A stretch of 64,000 nucleotides of DNA from Halichondria panicea (GCF_963675165.1 NC_087380.1:760303-824302); one strand, 5' to 3'. Counted from the stretch's first letter, positions 36,548 through 54,890 are shown. A program made the numbers and translations. Notes: generated by a model not told the origin, from the letters alone.

Positions 36548-39500
36548 TCATCTCCCTCCATTGTATCCAGGGAACAGGTCCAATAGTACTGCCTGTAGGG
36601 ACTTGTTGACTGTCATGGCATAGTCCTTGCCCAGGTCATGACGACAGTTGGGGCAGCTGTACACGTCCACCTTGAAGGAACGACTCAGACACGTCTAGTG
36701 TGTGGGTGTGTATGTGTGTGTGTGGGGGGGGGAAGTGAGGGACGCAGTGGGGGTAGTGTACACTTGCATAAGATACTCATTGAAAACAAAACCATGATGG
36801 ATGCAAAATAGCAATTGTAAACGGTAGATCTATGTAAAATAAAGATATAGATCTATAAAATCAGAGGAGGTCCGACACGCGTGCCTCGATTAGGCTAATT
36901 GCCTCTGCAATAACCTTGAGCGTCGGCGTAACCACGCCTCGATTATACGCCCACACTCAAGGTTATTGCAGAGGCAATTAGCCTAATCGAGGCACGCCTC
37001 CTCTGATATAAAATCTTATCAATCTTGAGCTGCCGCTCATTAGCTATGTTATGAAGCCACACTACAAAGCCACAGTACATTAGTGATCTCTAGTGGTCAG
37101 TGGTTTCTCCCCACCTTACAGATGTTGTGACTGCAGGTGGTAGTGACGGGCTGGTAGACCACCTCCTGACACACGATGCAGTTGAATGTCTCCTGGATAC
37201 GACTCAGCAGACCAGCCTTAGGGAGAGAACAATGCAAATGAATATACACTACAGTACACTACAATGCAATAGAGTAGGTACAGTACACTACAGTAACAGT
37301 ACAGCATACACATACAGTAGGTACAGTATACATAGGGTGTACTCTAAACCCAATGATAACAAACAAAGCTGCTTCGTGTTTTCTCAATAAAGTAATAACA
37401 CATATAATAACATAGTCATAGTACCAGGTAAGTACTGCATGCCAGTACATGTCCCTATAAGCTATAAGGATTACTATACAGAGTCATACAGTGCTTCCAG
37501 GCAGCTAGTGACTCACTGAGCCCTCATCTTTGGACGAGGCTAGTAGCTCCTCCCACACTTTGCTGTTGACTGTGTCAGCCTTGATGAGTGACCTCTGACC
37601 TTTGCTCAGCTCGTACCGAGGTTGCTTACTCTTCTTGGCAGGGGAACCAGGAGCCTTGGAGTCTGCACGAAATTAAAAGCAATAGCTAAATCAATAATAG
37701 CTAAAGCGACAATCACAGACTAAAGTATATCAGATACACATACCAGGAGCCTTTCTCTTCCGTCCCCTCTTCCCCTTGTTGTCTGCCTCCTCCTCTGACC
37801 CCGCCCCATCATCAGCCTCCGCTTCTTTGCTCTGTTTCTTGGCAGCCTGAGCCTCGAGGTAGCCATCAGGATACTCCATGGTGAGGCCTAACTTCTTAAT
37901 GGCCTTCTTGCCCTCACGAGTCCAGGGAGCATGAGACTGTCAGAGAGAGGAGGAGAGAGGGAGAAGGGTAACTGGTGACACTAGTATTATATTATAGCAT
38001 AAAATAGAGGCTCTTGATTGCAGTACATATACATATCATGCCTTTAGTACGACTGCCAACACTGGTACAGTAACTACCTCCTACGAGCGTACCTCACGCA
38101 CCTATACTAATTAACACACAGGGTATAAATCAAGGGTATAATGTTTGCTGATTAAGTAACATTCATACTCAATATTAAAATTACAGTAGACTCTCGCTAT
38201 TCCGGCTCTCTGAAATGCGGCCACCTCGATATACCGGCCATTTGGTTTGGCACGGAATGCTAGCTATATGTTTACTGCACAAAACTCGACCTGAAGTACG
38301 GCCACTCGCTATTCCGTTTACCGGCCAGTGCTGACTGTCCCAAATAACGTTTTCAATGTAATTTTATATGTGTATTACGGCCGGATATGATGTTTTGGGT
38401 GTGGTTTAATAAATAAAATTGGATTACACTTAAATAGAGAGCAGAATGATTCATTATCTTTCATTATCCTCGAGACAAGAACTGCAAATCAGTGATTAGA
38501 TTCGAGGTAAGGTCGTTTTTAAGCCGCGGCTAATTATCTGAAGTACAGCCACCTCGCTATTCCGGCCAAGCTGCATGGTCCCAAGGGTGACCGGATTAAC
38601 GAGAGTCTACTGTATATTAAATGCAAAAAGGCTGCTATTCGGCGAAAACTAATCTGCAAAAACGTTTCTAATGGTCTTTCCTTGAAGTGTACCTACCTCA
38701 TCATCTCTCCTGAATAGGTACTTCCAGACAATGAATCCATTCTTGTTCTTCTCTGGCCAGTACTTGACCACCTTGTAGATCCCATCGTACCTGTTCCCCT
38801 CCTCGGGGGCGTACTCTGAACTCTTCCGTCCCTTGTAGTTCCGCACCACTCTCACTGGTTTGCTGTTTGTCCACTTCCGAGCACTACCACCTGTCTTGTC
38901 ATTGAGGGGGCAGTCACACGTACGAGCAAGCGCCCTGTGGGGGGTAGGGGGGGTATGGGGTGGTTGAAACAGTGCTCTATAAAATATTGAAAATTGTCAA
39001 CAATTGATCTATGAGCATGCCATCTGAAAGGGCTCAATCTAAGCTTTCAAAAAATAGTAAAATAACTGAAATTGAATTTTAGTTACGGCCATTGATTCGA
39101 TCCAATGATGAGTGTACCTGTTCATGGCTGTGAGCTTCTGGTCCATCGACTGTTTGGCCGTTCTCTTGTTGCCCGAGAGGTCACGACCTCCACTCCCAGA
39201 GTACGTGAACTCCTCACCGTTATCCTGGTCATCATCGTATCCACCTGACAACACGATGGAGTAGGCGCCGTCATCCTCGCGACCATGGATACCAGCAACG
39301 TGTGGACGGTGGACACCACTCTCACTCACCTACACAGGAAGACAGTTAGAGCACCATTATACCGTTGGTAGATTTTTAATCCGAAAATTTAAATTAGTAT
39401 GAGCAAAGCCAACAGGTTCTACATCACTATTCTGAGCTGTACGAATATTAAAATATACGTTATTTTCGTACGGTCAGAATTCTCATATTTTTCTGAAAAT

Positions 39501-41082
39501 TTAAATTATTAATGTGCAACTTGCAACTCAACAATGAGCTGCACGAATATTAGAATTAAAGTTGGTGGTTAGAGTGTAGTTACCTGAACTCTGAACTTCC
39601 ACATGGATCCAATTGGTACTCCAGGGATGGGTCCGAAATGGTTGGAGGGTACAATAGTACATACCTTGGTGCGACCCACACATGCCATGCCCTGAGGGAG
39701 AGGGGGACAAGAGATTGTCATAGCTAATATAAGCAAAGATTATACACGTACTTTACATTATTACGTACTTTACAGGCTTTTTACTTCTAAACATGCCATT
39801 GATTAAACGAAGGGGAGGAGGATTGTAGCTGAATATCTTTCAACAGCCATAACTTTAGTACCGTTGATCCAATGTAAAAAACGTTATGGTTTAAAATCAA
39901 ATAATGTAAATCCAACAGTCTATACGGCCACCCTCTACCGCACAGTGTGGTTCACCTTTCCCCAGTCTCTGCTACTCTCTCTCTTGTTGGAGACCATGTT
40001 TGCCTTCTTCTTACTCATTTTCATCTTCTCCCCTGCACCAATCACTTCAGACTTGTCTGTCTTACAATCAGGACAATACCTACAGGGGAGAGGGGGGGTG
40101 AATGCATAACCATAGCTACAGTGGGCCCAGGACCAGGGCCTAGTGGCAGCCATAGCTACAGTGGGCCCAGGACCAGGGCCTAGTGGCAGCCACAGCTACA
40201 GTGGCCCAGGACCAGGGCCTAGTGGCAGCCACAGCTACAGTGGGCAGGACCAGGGCCTAGTGGCAGCCATAGCTACAGTGGGCCCAGGACCAAGGCCTAG
40301 TGGCAGCCACAGCTACAGTGGGCCCAGGACCAGGGCCTAGCGAGGTCTCACCATTCATCCTCCTCGGGCACAGTCTGGAGTGGTGTACTGAGGCACCAGA
40401 GATGGTAGGCCTGATCACACTCATCACAGAGGATCTGCTTGTCAGGATCGTTCTTACCACCGCATACACTGCATGCACATGACTTGCACTTCCGTCGAGG
40501 ATTGTCCTTACAAACGTTACAGTCTGGCTTCTTGGTACGGGACTCCCCCTCATCACCGTTAGTCTCCGCCCCCTCACAACCATCAATACGAAACAGCTCA
40601 TCTGTAAAATGTAGTTTCACCTCCTCAGAAGCGTCAGCATTGCTCCTTTAAATAGAGAGAAATATTATAATTATTGTAATGTCAGTGAGATGATACCGTA
40701 CTTACCCTAGTATTAGTTTGCAATATATTTCTTTCTTTTTATCAACTTTTCGTGTAATTTCAGCATCGTACCAAAAACCCCTCTCCTTGGGGGCATCCGG
40801 GTTGTAGTTCACCATGGCAACAGTGCCCACTGACACCTACAGCACAGGGGAACAAAATGAACAAGTTACACAATAATAAAAAAAACCGAATACATACAAG
40901 TATAGTAAACAAGTTATAAAAATGGCTGACAAGCTTCACTGTGTGTGTGTGTGTGTGCGTGTGTGTACCTGTTCCCACTGTAGTCTGTATCTGGCCCTTG
41001 TCCTTACGTCCTCCCTGGTCACCACAGTAGGATCATCATCACTGTAGCTACAGGGAGAGGGGAGTACACACCCACACACACA

Positions 41083-41125
<43 letters not shown>

Positions 41126-42828
41126 ACACACACACACACAGGTAGACCCTCCAGCATTGACCATGATCTCACAGTGCTAAACATTCAAGACTGTGGTTTA
41201 CAAAACTAATTAAATGCTCAAACAAACTCTAACCTCGATTAGTTTCAACCAGTTAATGGTTCAGTTTCAACCCAGCAACTTACTCATCAAACTTGACATG
41301 ATATTGTGTTGTAGTCTCGCTATCAGGCTCTTCACTACTGGAGGAGGGGGCGGGATCTGTCGTTACCTTGACAACCAGGGCCTCAAACCATGCTCCCATT
41401 CGCCGATCCTTTGCATCAACTTTATCTCCAACCTGCAGCAGAATGGAGTCAATCGAAGTTACCCCAGACACTGGAAATGTTATCAAATGTTATACCTTGT
41501 ACTGTCCAGCAGTGCCTGCCTCACCATTGCCCTCAGGAGCATGTCCATTGGCCTCACCATTTGCATCCCCATTGGTGGAATCAGCTTTACCATTTGCTTT
41601 ACCGTTTGTTCCACCATTGGTAGCTTTACCATTGCTAGTAGCTTCAGTCTGGATGGAGGATGAACAGACATTATCATTACCATAAATCATTATTAGCAGA
41701 GCACAACTGCACTTGTTTGATGGCTTATAATCAGTGTAAGGTGGTGGTGTTTCCTAGGGAACAGCTAACAAGATTAGACACAGTGGACCACAGATAGGAA
41801 CCAAAGCAAGGAACTCAACAACCAATGCATGCCCACACTGGGCATAAACACACACACACATGCACACATGAGAGTTCAAAGGTAGACAGCCATTCTACAA
41901 ATGTACATCACATACCCACACACACACAGCCCCCACCCACACACACAGCTCTCACACGCACACATCCCACACGCCCCCACCCACACACACAGCTCTCACA
42001 CGCACACATCCCACACGCCCCTACCCACACACACAGCTCTCACACGCACACAGCTCCCACCCACACACACAGCTCACAGTGTCCATATCATCTCCGCCAG
42101 CTCCCACTTCGTTTTCAGCCTTGCTCTCATCTGATTGGTCGCTGGCTGTCACCTTACTCTCGACTGGTATATTCCTTATCAGAAGCTGCACAATCTCATT
42201 CAGTCCAACATCATAGTCAAACAGTGTGTGACCATCCTCCAACTGTGTGTGGTGTGGGCGTGTGTGTGTGTGTGGGGTGTGTGTGTTTGTGTGGGGTGTG
42301 TGTGTGGGGTGTGTGTGTGTGTGTGTGTGTGTTATTGGCAATACTTAGGTAACACCTGCTGCGGTAGTCAACCAAGACTAATGGAGTGTTTACAGGCACT
42401 TGTGAGGTTTCCTGAAACACCCCTAACTTGTGTGATTTAGAAGTAATTAAGCATTAAGCCAGCACTAGTACACTCCAACACAATCAGCACTCCACGTGTA
42501 ACATACATCACCAGCCATACCATCACTACAACACCAACATGTCAGTATGTAACTCGGCAACACGCTTATGATTGTGAAACACTGTATCCCATATGCCCCC
42601 GTGCACTATAGATCTACAGGCGACACGCTCGAACCATGTCCCACAGTGCACACAGATGGACCCATTCTCCCTCACTTGTTTTCCCCTGTAGAAGAGTCGC
42701 TGTTTCTCCACCTCGGCTTCGAAGGGCTCTACCAACATCTCTCTCAGCTCCTCTATCTTGGTGAGTTTGCTCAGGTCGTCGATACGGACATTTTTGCGCC
42801 CGTCCATTGTCCGCACTTGTATCCACAT
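36548..42828 (-). CDS. UHRF1: UHRF1-type E3 ubiquitin ligase
   Basis: Fifteen exons give about 798 residues, against 793 in human. Order: ubiquitin-like domain (42,828-42,676 and 42,242-42,078; [30 protein letters not shown]); acidic Asn/Gly linker; tandem tudor (41,432-40,706; [26 protein letters not shown]); PHD finger with a basic pre-PHD Cys cluster (40,645-39,956; [25 protein letters not shown]); SRA (39,691-38,697; [68 protein letters not shown]); Lys-rich linker; RING (37,216-36,548; [23 protein letters not shown]). The vertebrate protein reads hemimethylated CpG by the SRA, reads H3 by tudor/PHD, and ubiquitylates H3 to recruit DNMT1 in the nucleus. Its presence suggests maintained CpG methylation in this organism (inference). 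Confidence 0.96.
36862..37012. mobile_element. Palindromic MITE in UHRF1 intron
   Basis: Arms TCAGAGGAGGTCCGACACGC / GCCTCCTCTGA, then GCCTCGATTAGGCTAATTGC and CTCTGCAATAACCTTGAG with inverses. It shares GGAGGTCCGACAYGCGTGC with 7,181-7,310. Confidence 0.78.
38184..38612. mobile_element. pogo-like MITE in UHRF1 intron
   Basis: Ends CAGTAGACTCTCGCTATTCC (38,184) and GGATTAACGAGAGTCTACTG (to 38,612), with TA on both sides. The CAGTAGA-CTCG-TCCGG style of end resembles pogo/Tigger elements and the copy at 62,391-62,711. No transposase inside. Confidence 0.78.
40105..40345. repeat. Tandem array, about 40-base unit, 6 copies
   Basis: Unit CATAGCTACAGTGGGCCCAG then GACCAGGGCCTAGTGGCAGC, in the UHRF1 intron between the PHD exons. 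The Gly/Pro/Ser-rich open frames across it are artefacts. Confidence 0.9.
41060..42340. repeat. CA/GT microsatellites in UHRF1 introns
   Basis: CA-rich runs at 41,068-41,140, 41,850-42,075 (interspersed CCCACC and GCTCTCACACG units) and GT-rich at 42,243-42,331. His/Thr or Cys/Val-rich open frames here are not genes. Confidence 0.85.
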
Positions 42829-43003
42829 CTTGGCCCTCAGTACGGTGCAGTGATACTTGTTTGGTGATAAGAGGTCTTCTTGGTGAGAGAACTACCTGTT
42901 TACTATCGTTGAATCTCTAAGTCCACGCGGCCCCTACTGCGCATGCGCAAACATTGACAACAATGCGGTACACTTTCATATAACTTCATATAACACTGAG
43001 CTA

Positions 43004-48363
<5,360 letters not shown>

Positions 48364-48682
48364 GGTGCCGCTGCTGTAGTACTGAAGCTGTGAGACCTCC
48401 TGTACATGTACAATTCCATGTACTCTTGGCAACAGCTTGCACATGCGCAGTAGACAGACCACGTGTGTTTCGTGGACTTTTCCCAGGAGAATTGCTACCA
48501 CATGCACACAGTGTGTATTTTCATGGTATTTTCAGCTGTAAGTTCAGTTCTGGCTATAGTGTCTACAGTAGTTAATACATCTCTGTATCTCAAACAAGTA
48601 AGTGCTTTACTCTCTCTAGGTTGATGCCACCAACCACTGCATTGCTGAGTCACTGTGTTGCATAAGCCATAGCAAGATAAGC
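48364..48682. promoter_or_regulatory. Divergent promoter region, MSH5 / raver
   Basis: 319 bases separate the MSH5 start codon (minus) and the raver start codon (plus). No TATA box stands out. Both transcription starts must lie here or their leaders overlap. Confidence 0.5.
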
Positions 48683-51086
48683 ATGTCTGAGAGGAGCTGC
48701 ACTGCTGCTGGAGGCCTCCAGAGGGAGAGGAAATCACGGAGCTGTGAGAATCTCCTGCAGGGCAATCATCACAAGAGCTACCACAGAAGCAAACATTTAT
48801 ACGAGGTAAACGATTGTATTTTGAGCCAGGCTGCACACCAACTTACTAAGGCCAGCCACTATAATAATGATACTGACTAGCTATAGCTGCTTAAAGTAAT
48901 ATTTGCATCTTGCAAGTAACTACTAAAGTTGAATGGAAAATTAACAACCATGTGTTTTGTTTACATAACTTTGTACGACACGTACAAGTTCATTTCATTC
49001 TATAATGGTATTCATGCCTGCTCTTACCCCATCATGGCAGGAGGGCCCCCCACAAGACACGTTCTGGAGAGATGGTCACAACAGAGGCCACTCCCACTTT
49101 GAGTGTCCGGTGGAGGTACAGACGAGTAAGCCTCTACCATTGGACGAGGTACGATACGTGATTGAAGAAATGGAGAGCGAATTCCTCTCTCGCAGGAAAC
49201 TCATCATCACTGGCCTCCCTCCTAACTGCACCACCATCACTGATATAGTAATTTGATAATAATTAAGCTGGAAAATAAATACTTATTTTTCTCCCTGCAG
49301 TGTTTAACTAAATTCCTTAAGAAGATCTCAGGCACTGCAGTGGCACTGAAGGCTAAGGACAGCGCTGTACGCGTTGTCTTCCCCTCTGCTTGCAAAGCTA
49401 GGGACAGTCTATCGATCATCAACTCGACACTGCTCAGCTCACACAAGCTAACAGCATCGTACGGACATCCTGATTCTCTACTCTTTGCTGGCAATCTCCC
49501 TTACACGTATACACAAGAAGATTTGGTGAAACTTTTCGAGAGCTGTGGTGATATTCTGCGCTGTTTTATCGTTCATAGCCCTGTGTCTGGATTGAGCAAA
49601 GGATATGGATTTGTCGAATTTGCCAAACGTGATGAAGCCATACTTGCCAAGCAACAAAACGCCACTAAAGTTATCGGACTTCGCAGTTTAAGAGTTGACT
49701 TCTCGGACAATGGCATGCAAACGTGTGAGGATCTCCACTCACAGACACTGTTTGTGGACAGACTACCTAAGGGCTTTGTCGAGGATGGCTCTCTGAAAGA
49801 ATGCTTCTCCCAATACGGACGAGTCAACTTTTGTCAGGTGAGCATTTCATTCAATAGTCGTAATTTTAGTTCTTGACAGCATGTATGATCAGCCGTACAT
49901 AGATCTTTAGATTTTAATGATTTTCTAAAAGCTTGATGCATCCCATTAAAATCTATTGTACCTGCAGGTAGCTGTTGCCGTGCACACTGGGGTCAGTAGA
50001 GGATTCGCTTTTGTGGATATGAGCTCATCCCAAGAAGCTGAGCATGCTCAATTGGCGTGTAATGGCGGAACATTTCGGGGTCATGAAATCCGAGTGTCCT
50101 TTGGCATGCCTTGCAGACATGGAGCTTGTATACTTCAACACAAAAGTAACAGCAACGTAAGTATCTTGAGTCATGCACTGTTATTGAATATCTAACTTCA
50201 CCAATCTCTTATCCTAGACTGCAAAGGTGTGTGGTGGTGGACTGCCCCTCCCTGGCTATGGCTACCCTAGACCAGAGGTTCCCTGTAACCCTCCCTACAG
50301 AGCTTATCAACCATTCCATGAGATTGCTAATGGCCAGGCATTCAATTACATTGTTCAAAGATCTCTACTTCGATCATCCTCCATGTCCAAACTAACACAC
50401 ACGGTATGAGCAGGGATCATCATTATTGTATCCTCCATGTCTAAACTAACACACACGGTACGAGCAGGGGTCATCATTATTGTATCCTCCATGTCTAAAC
50501 TAACACACACGGTACGAGCAGGGGTCATCATTATTGTATCCTCCATGTCTAAACTAACACACACGGTACGAGCAGGGGTCATCATTATTGTATCCTCCAT
50601 GTCTAAACTAACACACACGGTACGAGCAGGGGTCATCATTATTGTATCCTCCATGTCTAAACTAACACACACGGTACGAGCAGGGGTCATCATTATTGTA
50701 TCGTTTCATATAACAGTCTATCTTTAATCTGTGTGATACGAATACATCGCCTGTTTAATCATAATTACATGGCAAGCTTGTCTGTTAATTTTTATTAACA
50801 TTTTTTTTTATTATAGGACTCTACTTCTGAAACTGAGTCGTGGGGTATACCCAAGAGTCACAGTGCTCCCAGCGTACTACCACTGTCCCCTTCATCACCT
50901 CCACACCCTCACACCTCACGCCCCCGCAATCACGAGAACGAAAGCCCTAAACCAAGAAAGAGATCCGCTCCGGGTCCCATCGAATACATCATCGACAGCG
51001 TGTATGATCAGCCGTATATTGGCCAACACCAGCAAGGCATACCATTTCTACATCCTCTGAAAAGAATGAAAACTAATATTCTCTGA
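48683..51086 (+). CDS. RAVER: Raver-type RNA-binding protein, three RRMs
   Basis: Six exons, all in phase 0, encode 503 residues: 48,683-48,805, 49,041-49,247, 49,301-49,837, 49,968-50,156, 50,218-50,403, 50,817-51,086. RRM1 begins KLIITGLPPNCTTITD. RRM2 has LLFAGNLPYTYTQEDLVKLF and SKGYGFVEFAKRDEA. RRM3 has QTLFVDRLPKGFVEDGSLKE and SRGFAFVDMSSSQEAEHAQL. This closely spaced triple-RRM plan and the RRM2/3 spacing fit vertebrate ribonucleoprotein PTB-binding 1/2 (raver), a nuclear-cytoplasmic protein that works with PTB in splicing. The Pro/Ser-rich C-terminus (SHSAPSVLPLSPSSPPHPHT) ends FLHPLKRMKTNIL. I see no classic vertebrate PTB-binding SLLGEPP motif. Family placement is good; which paralog is not decidable. 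Confidence 0.85.
50378..50702 (+). repeat. 54-base tandem repeat carrying a splice donor
   Basis: Unit CCTCCATGTCTAAACTAACA then CACACGGTACGAGCAGGGGT and CATCATTATTGTAT, about six copies. The first copy holds the real end of raver exon 5 (ACACACG/GTATGAG at 50,403/50,404). The following copies repeat the exon end and intron start with GTACGAG in place of GTATGAG. Confidence 0.93.
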
Positions 51087-51961
51087 AGTAAATGACTGGC
51101 TGGCTGCATATAATTATGTGTGTACATGTACTCAACTGTATAGGTCTAGTTAAGTGTATCTGTGCAAGTAGCTCTCATTTTAAACCATCACTTGTTTCAT
51201 TGCATTACATACTGTTACTGCAATTCACATATTGTTGTTGAGCAAACTAAATAGTACGTGCAAACAAATAACAGTTAATGCGAACACTAAGTTAGTTGAT
51301 TTTATTTAGATTCCATTTGTCACTGTTATGTTCTGGTGATGACTCTGCGGCTGATACATGAGGCTAGCTTAGAAAGGGCGGCTGATTTATGAGACACAGT
51401 TCATCAGATTCAGTGCCCACTTTATACAAACCACTTCCGGTGACCCAAAGTAGCGTTGTGGTTATTCATGGGGCTCCGGTCAGAGCGCTACTTTATCCGG
51501 AGTTCTGTAACTCACAGTATGCACTGCTAGGTGTAGTGTACTTTATGCTGCCCTCGAAAGCAGTACTTATGCTACCTTAAAAAGTAGTACTTATGCTGCC
51601 CTCAAAAGCAGTACTTACTTATGCTACCGTTAAAAGTAGTACTTATGCTACCTTAAAAAGTAGTACTTATGCTGCCTTCGAAAAGCAGTACTTATGCTAC
51701 CCTAAAAAGTAGTACCTTACCCCCTAAGCAGTTTCTGTCTGGCCAGACCGCTTTTTTTTTTAACGTTGGCACTGAGCTGAATTGGGCTCAGTACATCATA
51801 TATAGGTTTTATGATCTGCTTGCCATTGTTTTGAGAGTGACAAAAATTAATGTGGTATTGGATTATGTATACATAAGCATAAGCACATGTACACATAAGC
51901 ATAAGCCATGTGTACATGTATATACATAAGCATATTATAAGCACATGTATACAAGCAGCGT
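51087..51961. repeat. Raver 3' flank with short hairpin repeats
   Basis: 51,548-51,718 is a tandem array of short units alternating TTATGCTACCTTAAAAAGTA and TTATGCTGCCCTCGAAAGCA with GTACTTA, each able to form a small hairpin. 51,880-51,955 is rich in CATAAGCACATGTA units. No gene recognised. Confidence 0.75.
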
Positions 51962-52256
51962 ATGCATCGAATACATCATCGACAGCGTGTATGATCAGCC
52001 GTACATTGGCCAACACCAGCAAAACATACCATTTCTACATCCTCTGAAAAGAATGAAAACTAATATTCTCTGAAGTAATTGACTGTCTGGCTGCATACAA
52101 ACTTAATAATTATGTGTGTACATGTACTCAACTGTATAGGTCTAGTTAAGTGTATCTGTGCAAGTAGCTCTCATTTTAAACCATCACTTGTTTCATTGCA
52201 TTACATACTGTTACTGCAATTCACATATTGTTGTTGAGCAAACCATTAACACATGA
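51962..52256 (+). pseudogene. Duplicate of the raver terminal exon and 3' UTR
   Basis: From TCGAATACATCATCGACAGC through ATTCTCTGAAGTAA and about 170 bases beyond, this repeats about 50,978-51,245 with few changes. It encodes again IEYIIDSVYDQPYIGQHQQ- type end and a stop, but has no upstream exon of its own. An AATAAA follows at 52,277-52,282. It may serve as an alternative last exon or only as a distal 3' UTR. Confidence 0.8.
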
Positions 52257-52298
52257 CATCAGAGAATGCATGGGAAAATAAATAATAGAGATTTATTC

Positions 52299-54890
52299 TC
52301 AGGTTCTCTTAGCTAGGTAGTGTTTGTAGAATGGTGACTTGGTGGAGAGTAGGATGAATGAAGGAGTGCCACACTTGACCACCAACCTGTGTGTGGTATG
52401 TGTGTGTGGTGTGTGTGTGGTGTGTGGGTGTGGAGTTAGGGGTAGCTATATACAGTAGCAAACATACACCACAGAGGATATGGTTTTAATTTAAATTACA
52501 TAATCAGCCTAAGCACAATGCAACACACAAAGAGCTCACCCTTTCATAGTCAATAGCTCTCCCAGTGGTAGCTCCACCTTCACCTCCTTTATAGCCTCCG
52601 TTATGGCCTGCTCGTAGTATACCTGTAGAGGGGGAGGTCATTACAGGGTAGTCATAGCAACACGGAAAGTCCTACCTTGATATGAGTGGGCGTGTACACC
52701 CCCTCTCTGTCCCACGGCACACGCTCAGCTCCAAACATCATCTCAAGATGGTCGCACAGCCTGGTAGGGGACTAGAATGACTTACACACACACCACACAC
52801 ACCCACCCACCCACACACACACACACACACATACACCCACCCACACACACAACACACAAATTTGCCTCTTATAGTACAGGGTGTCACACAGGGGGGGAAA
52901 GGGGGGATATCCCCCCCCTAGCTCCAATTTCCCCCCCCTTTCAATTATGACTGAGTGTCCATGAAATAACAGTTGACCTTTTTTTAGCAACATTTTCTGG
53001 TTACTTTTCTCATTTCCCCCCTCTACTTCAAAATCCTGTATGACACCCTGTAGTACCACCAGTGTGTGCACATCCCTGCACGCTAACTCTCTGGGGGGAG
53101 GGTTACCTGTCTGTCTCTGGCATTGCCTCGATGTAGTCACTCTGACCATACTCAGGATACAGGAAGAGGACTGGCCACACTAGTCGACCGTCACTGTTCA
53201 AGTGGACCCGCCCACCAGATGGAGTAGATCCCTCCAGCGAGTCACCTGACCTACCATCCAGACACACCCCTCTAGCCTGCATGGAGCCGGGACACATTGA
53301 CACTATAAGTATATTTTGGGCCTGTTTTGACAAAATACCATGGGCTATAGGGAAATCATGGCCTGTTCCAAATTTAGATTTGAGCATACCATGCATCTGA
53401 ACAGGCTGGGCTCCTTCTAAGCTATCAGAAAATCATAGAACCTTTTCAGAGCCAGCAACATTTCATCATTATATTGTTCCTCAAGCAATAGCTTGCAGTT
53501 CCCTGCTAAAAACACGTAATACCTTTATGGTGGACAGTAGCTTTTCCTGCTGTTTCTTTTGCTCCTTTTCTCTGATGGATTGTTTTCTCTTGTCTCGATC
53601 TTGCTGCTTCTTGTTTTTTGTTGCCTTCACTCGTAACTCTCGTAGCTTCTGGTTCTCTGGTTCGACCTTTAACCCTTCATCACACCATTCTATGGCCTCC
53701 CCGAAACGACCTAGCTGTACACAACTTAGGGCACCTGGAGGTTAAAGGTCACATATCTCACTTAAGTGGGTTAATATTACCTCTTATTATAGCTTTGACA
53801 TGATCAGGTTTGACTGTCCTGGCCTGAGTGGAGTCGTTGAGGGCAGAGCGATAGTTGCCTGTGTGTGTGGGGGGGGTGGAGGTGTAGCTTTTGCAATTGC
53901 TAGATTTCGAGACCAATCACAGAACTTCTATTTAGCTAATAAGCACAAGGTAATCTGAGAGCTACAGGAACTTACACATGTGTAACTGAAAGAAAACACA
54001 AAATTAATTACGGGCTGCTGAACATAGCTATCCAACTGGCTGAAATTATGCTGTTGTCCTCACCTAGATGGAATTGTGCAGCGGCTCTGTTGGTGAGCAG
54101 TACAGCATTGAGCAATGGGTCCTCTGCACACTCCTTCAGTCCAGCACTGTACTCCTTCAGAGACTCACGATAGCGACGCTTTCGGAACATCTCGTTACCT
54201 GTGTTTATGTGTGAGCAGAGGACATTACAGTACAGTAGAGTACAATCATGGTATGTACAGCAATGGTGATAAGTTTTACACACACAAAAAAGTACATAGT
54301 GGAGAGCAATGGTCAACCTTCTACAGCTAGGGATTGCATGAGCTTAAACACTATACATGAGTACGCTACAAAAGCTACCTTCCTCCTTGTAAGCGTTTGC
54401 TCGCCCATGTGGTGTACTGGTCTCGTACTTGAGTGCCTGTAAGGCGGCCAGGGCGGGGGACTTGGCCACGTCCACCTCCCCAGGACTCCGGGTCATAAAC
54501 AGGGGAATAGACTCCAGCTCCTAGCACAGTGGAGGGGAGGTGGAGATATTAGCAGGTTAATTATGTTATGTAGGGTACACCTGAAAATGTGTTGCGAGAG
54601 GTCAATATTGTATCGTTTATTATTATATCTATGGTTGAATAAACCACCACTTTAATACCTTGCAGCGCTATCACATGCACACACACACACTGCTAGTATC
54701 GACTCTGAATAGGAACAAATCAGGGCTGGGTGCGAGACTAGTACCCTCCTCCTGTACAACTAGAACATGCAGGAGTGATAACCTGCTCCCAGTTATCCTC
54801 TGACAGTCCATCAGTGTACGTGGCAGGGCCTTTAGTAGCGAGGATCTCATCTATCAGCTTGTCCACATCAAGTACCTTTGGCTCAGCCAT
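52299..54890 (-). CDS. TTC4: Tetratricopeptide repeat protein 4
   Basis: Nine exons (54,890-54,783, 54,520-54,379, 54,198-54,064, 53,858-53,781, 53,734-53,523, 53,276-53,107, 52,760-52,676, 52,622-52,540, 52,386-52,299) encode 366 residues; human TTC4 has 387. The N-terminus reads MAEPKVLDVDKLIDEIL. Three TPR units follow: GNEMFRKRRYRESLKEYSAG, LLTNRAAAQFHLGNYRSAL, ALSCVQLGRFGEAIEWCDEG. Then come a charged coiled coil (KKQQDRDKRQSIREKEQKKQ) and the C-terminal wheel domain (RLVWPVLFLYPEYGQSDYIE ... GTPSFILLSTKSPFYKHYLA). TTC4/Cns1 is an HSP90/HSP70 co-chaperone. An AATAAA on the minus strand (52,292-52,297) lies immediately after the stop. Confidence 0.93.
52877..53050. mobile_element. 174-base MITE in TTC4 intron
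   Basis: Ends CAGGGTGTCACACAGGG and ATCCTGTATGACACCCTG, TA on both sides (52,875-52,876; 53,051-53,052). A relative is at 2,995-3,215. Confidence 0.82.

Noticed and set aside
41825-42440. His/Thr-rich and Cys/Val-rich open frames in UHRF1 introns
   Set aside because: Translations of CA/GT microsatellites.
50355-50727. Repetitive proteins MMTPARTVCVSLDMEDTI and SKLTHTVRAGVIIIVS
   Set aside because: Both strands of the 54-base raver minisatellite; the plus frame is treated only as possible read-through.
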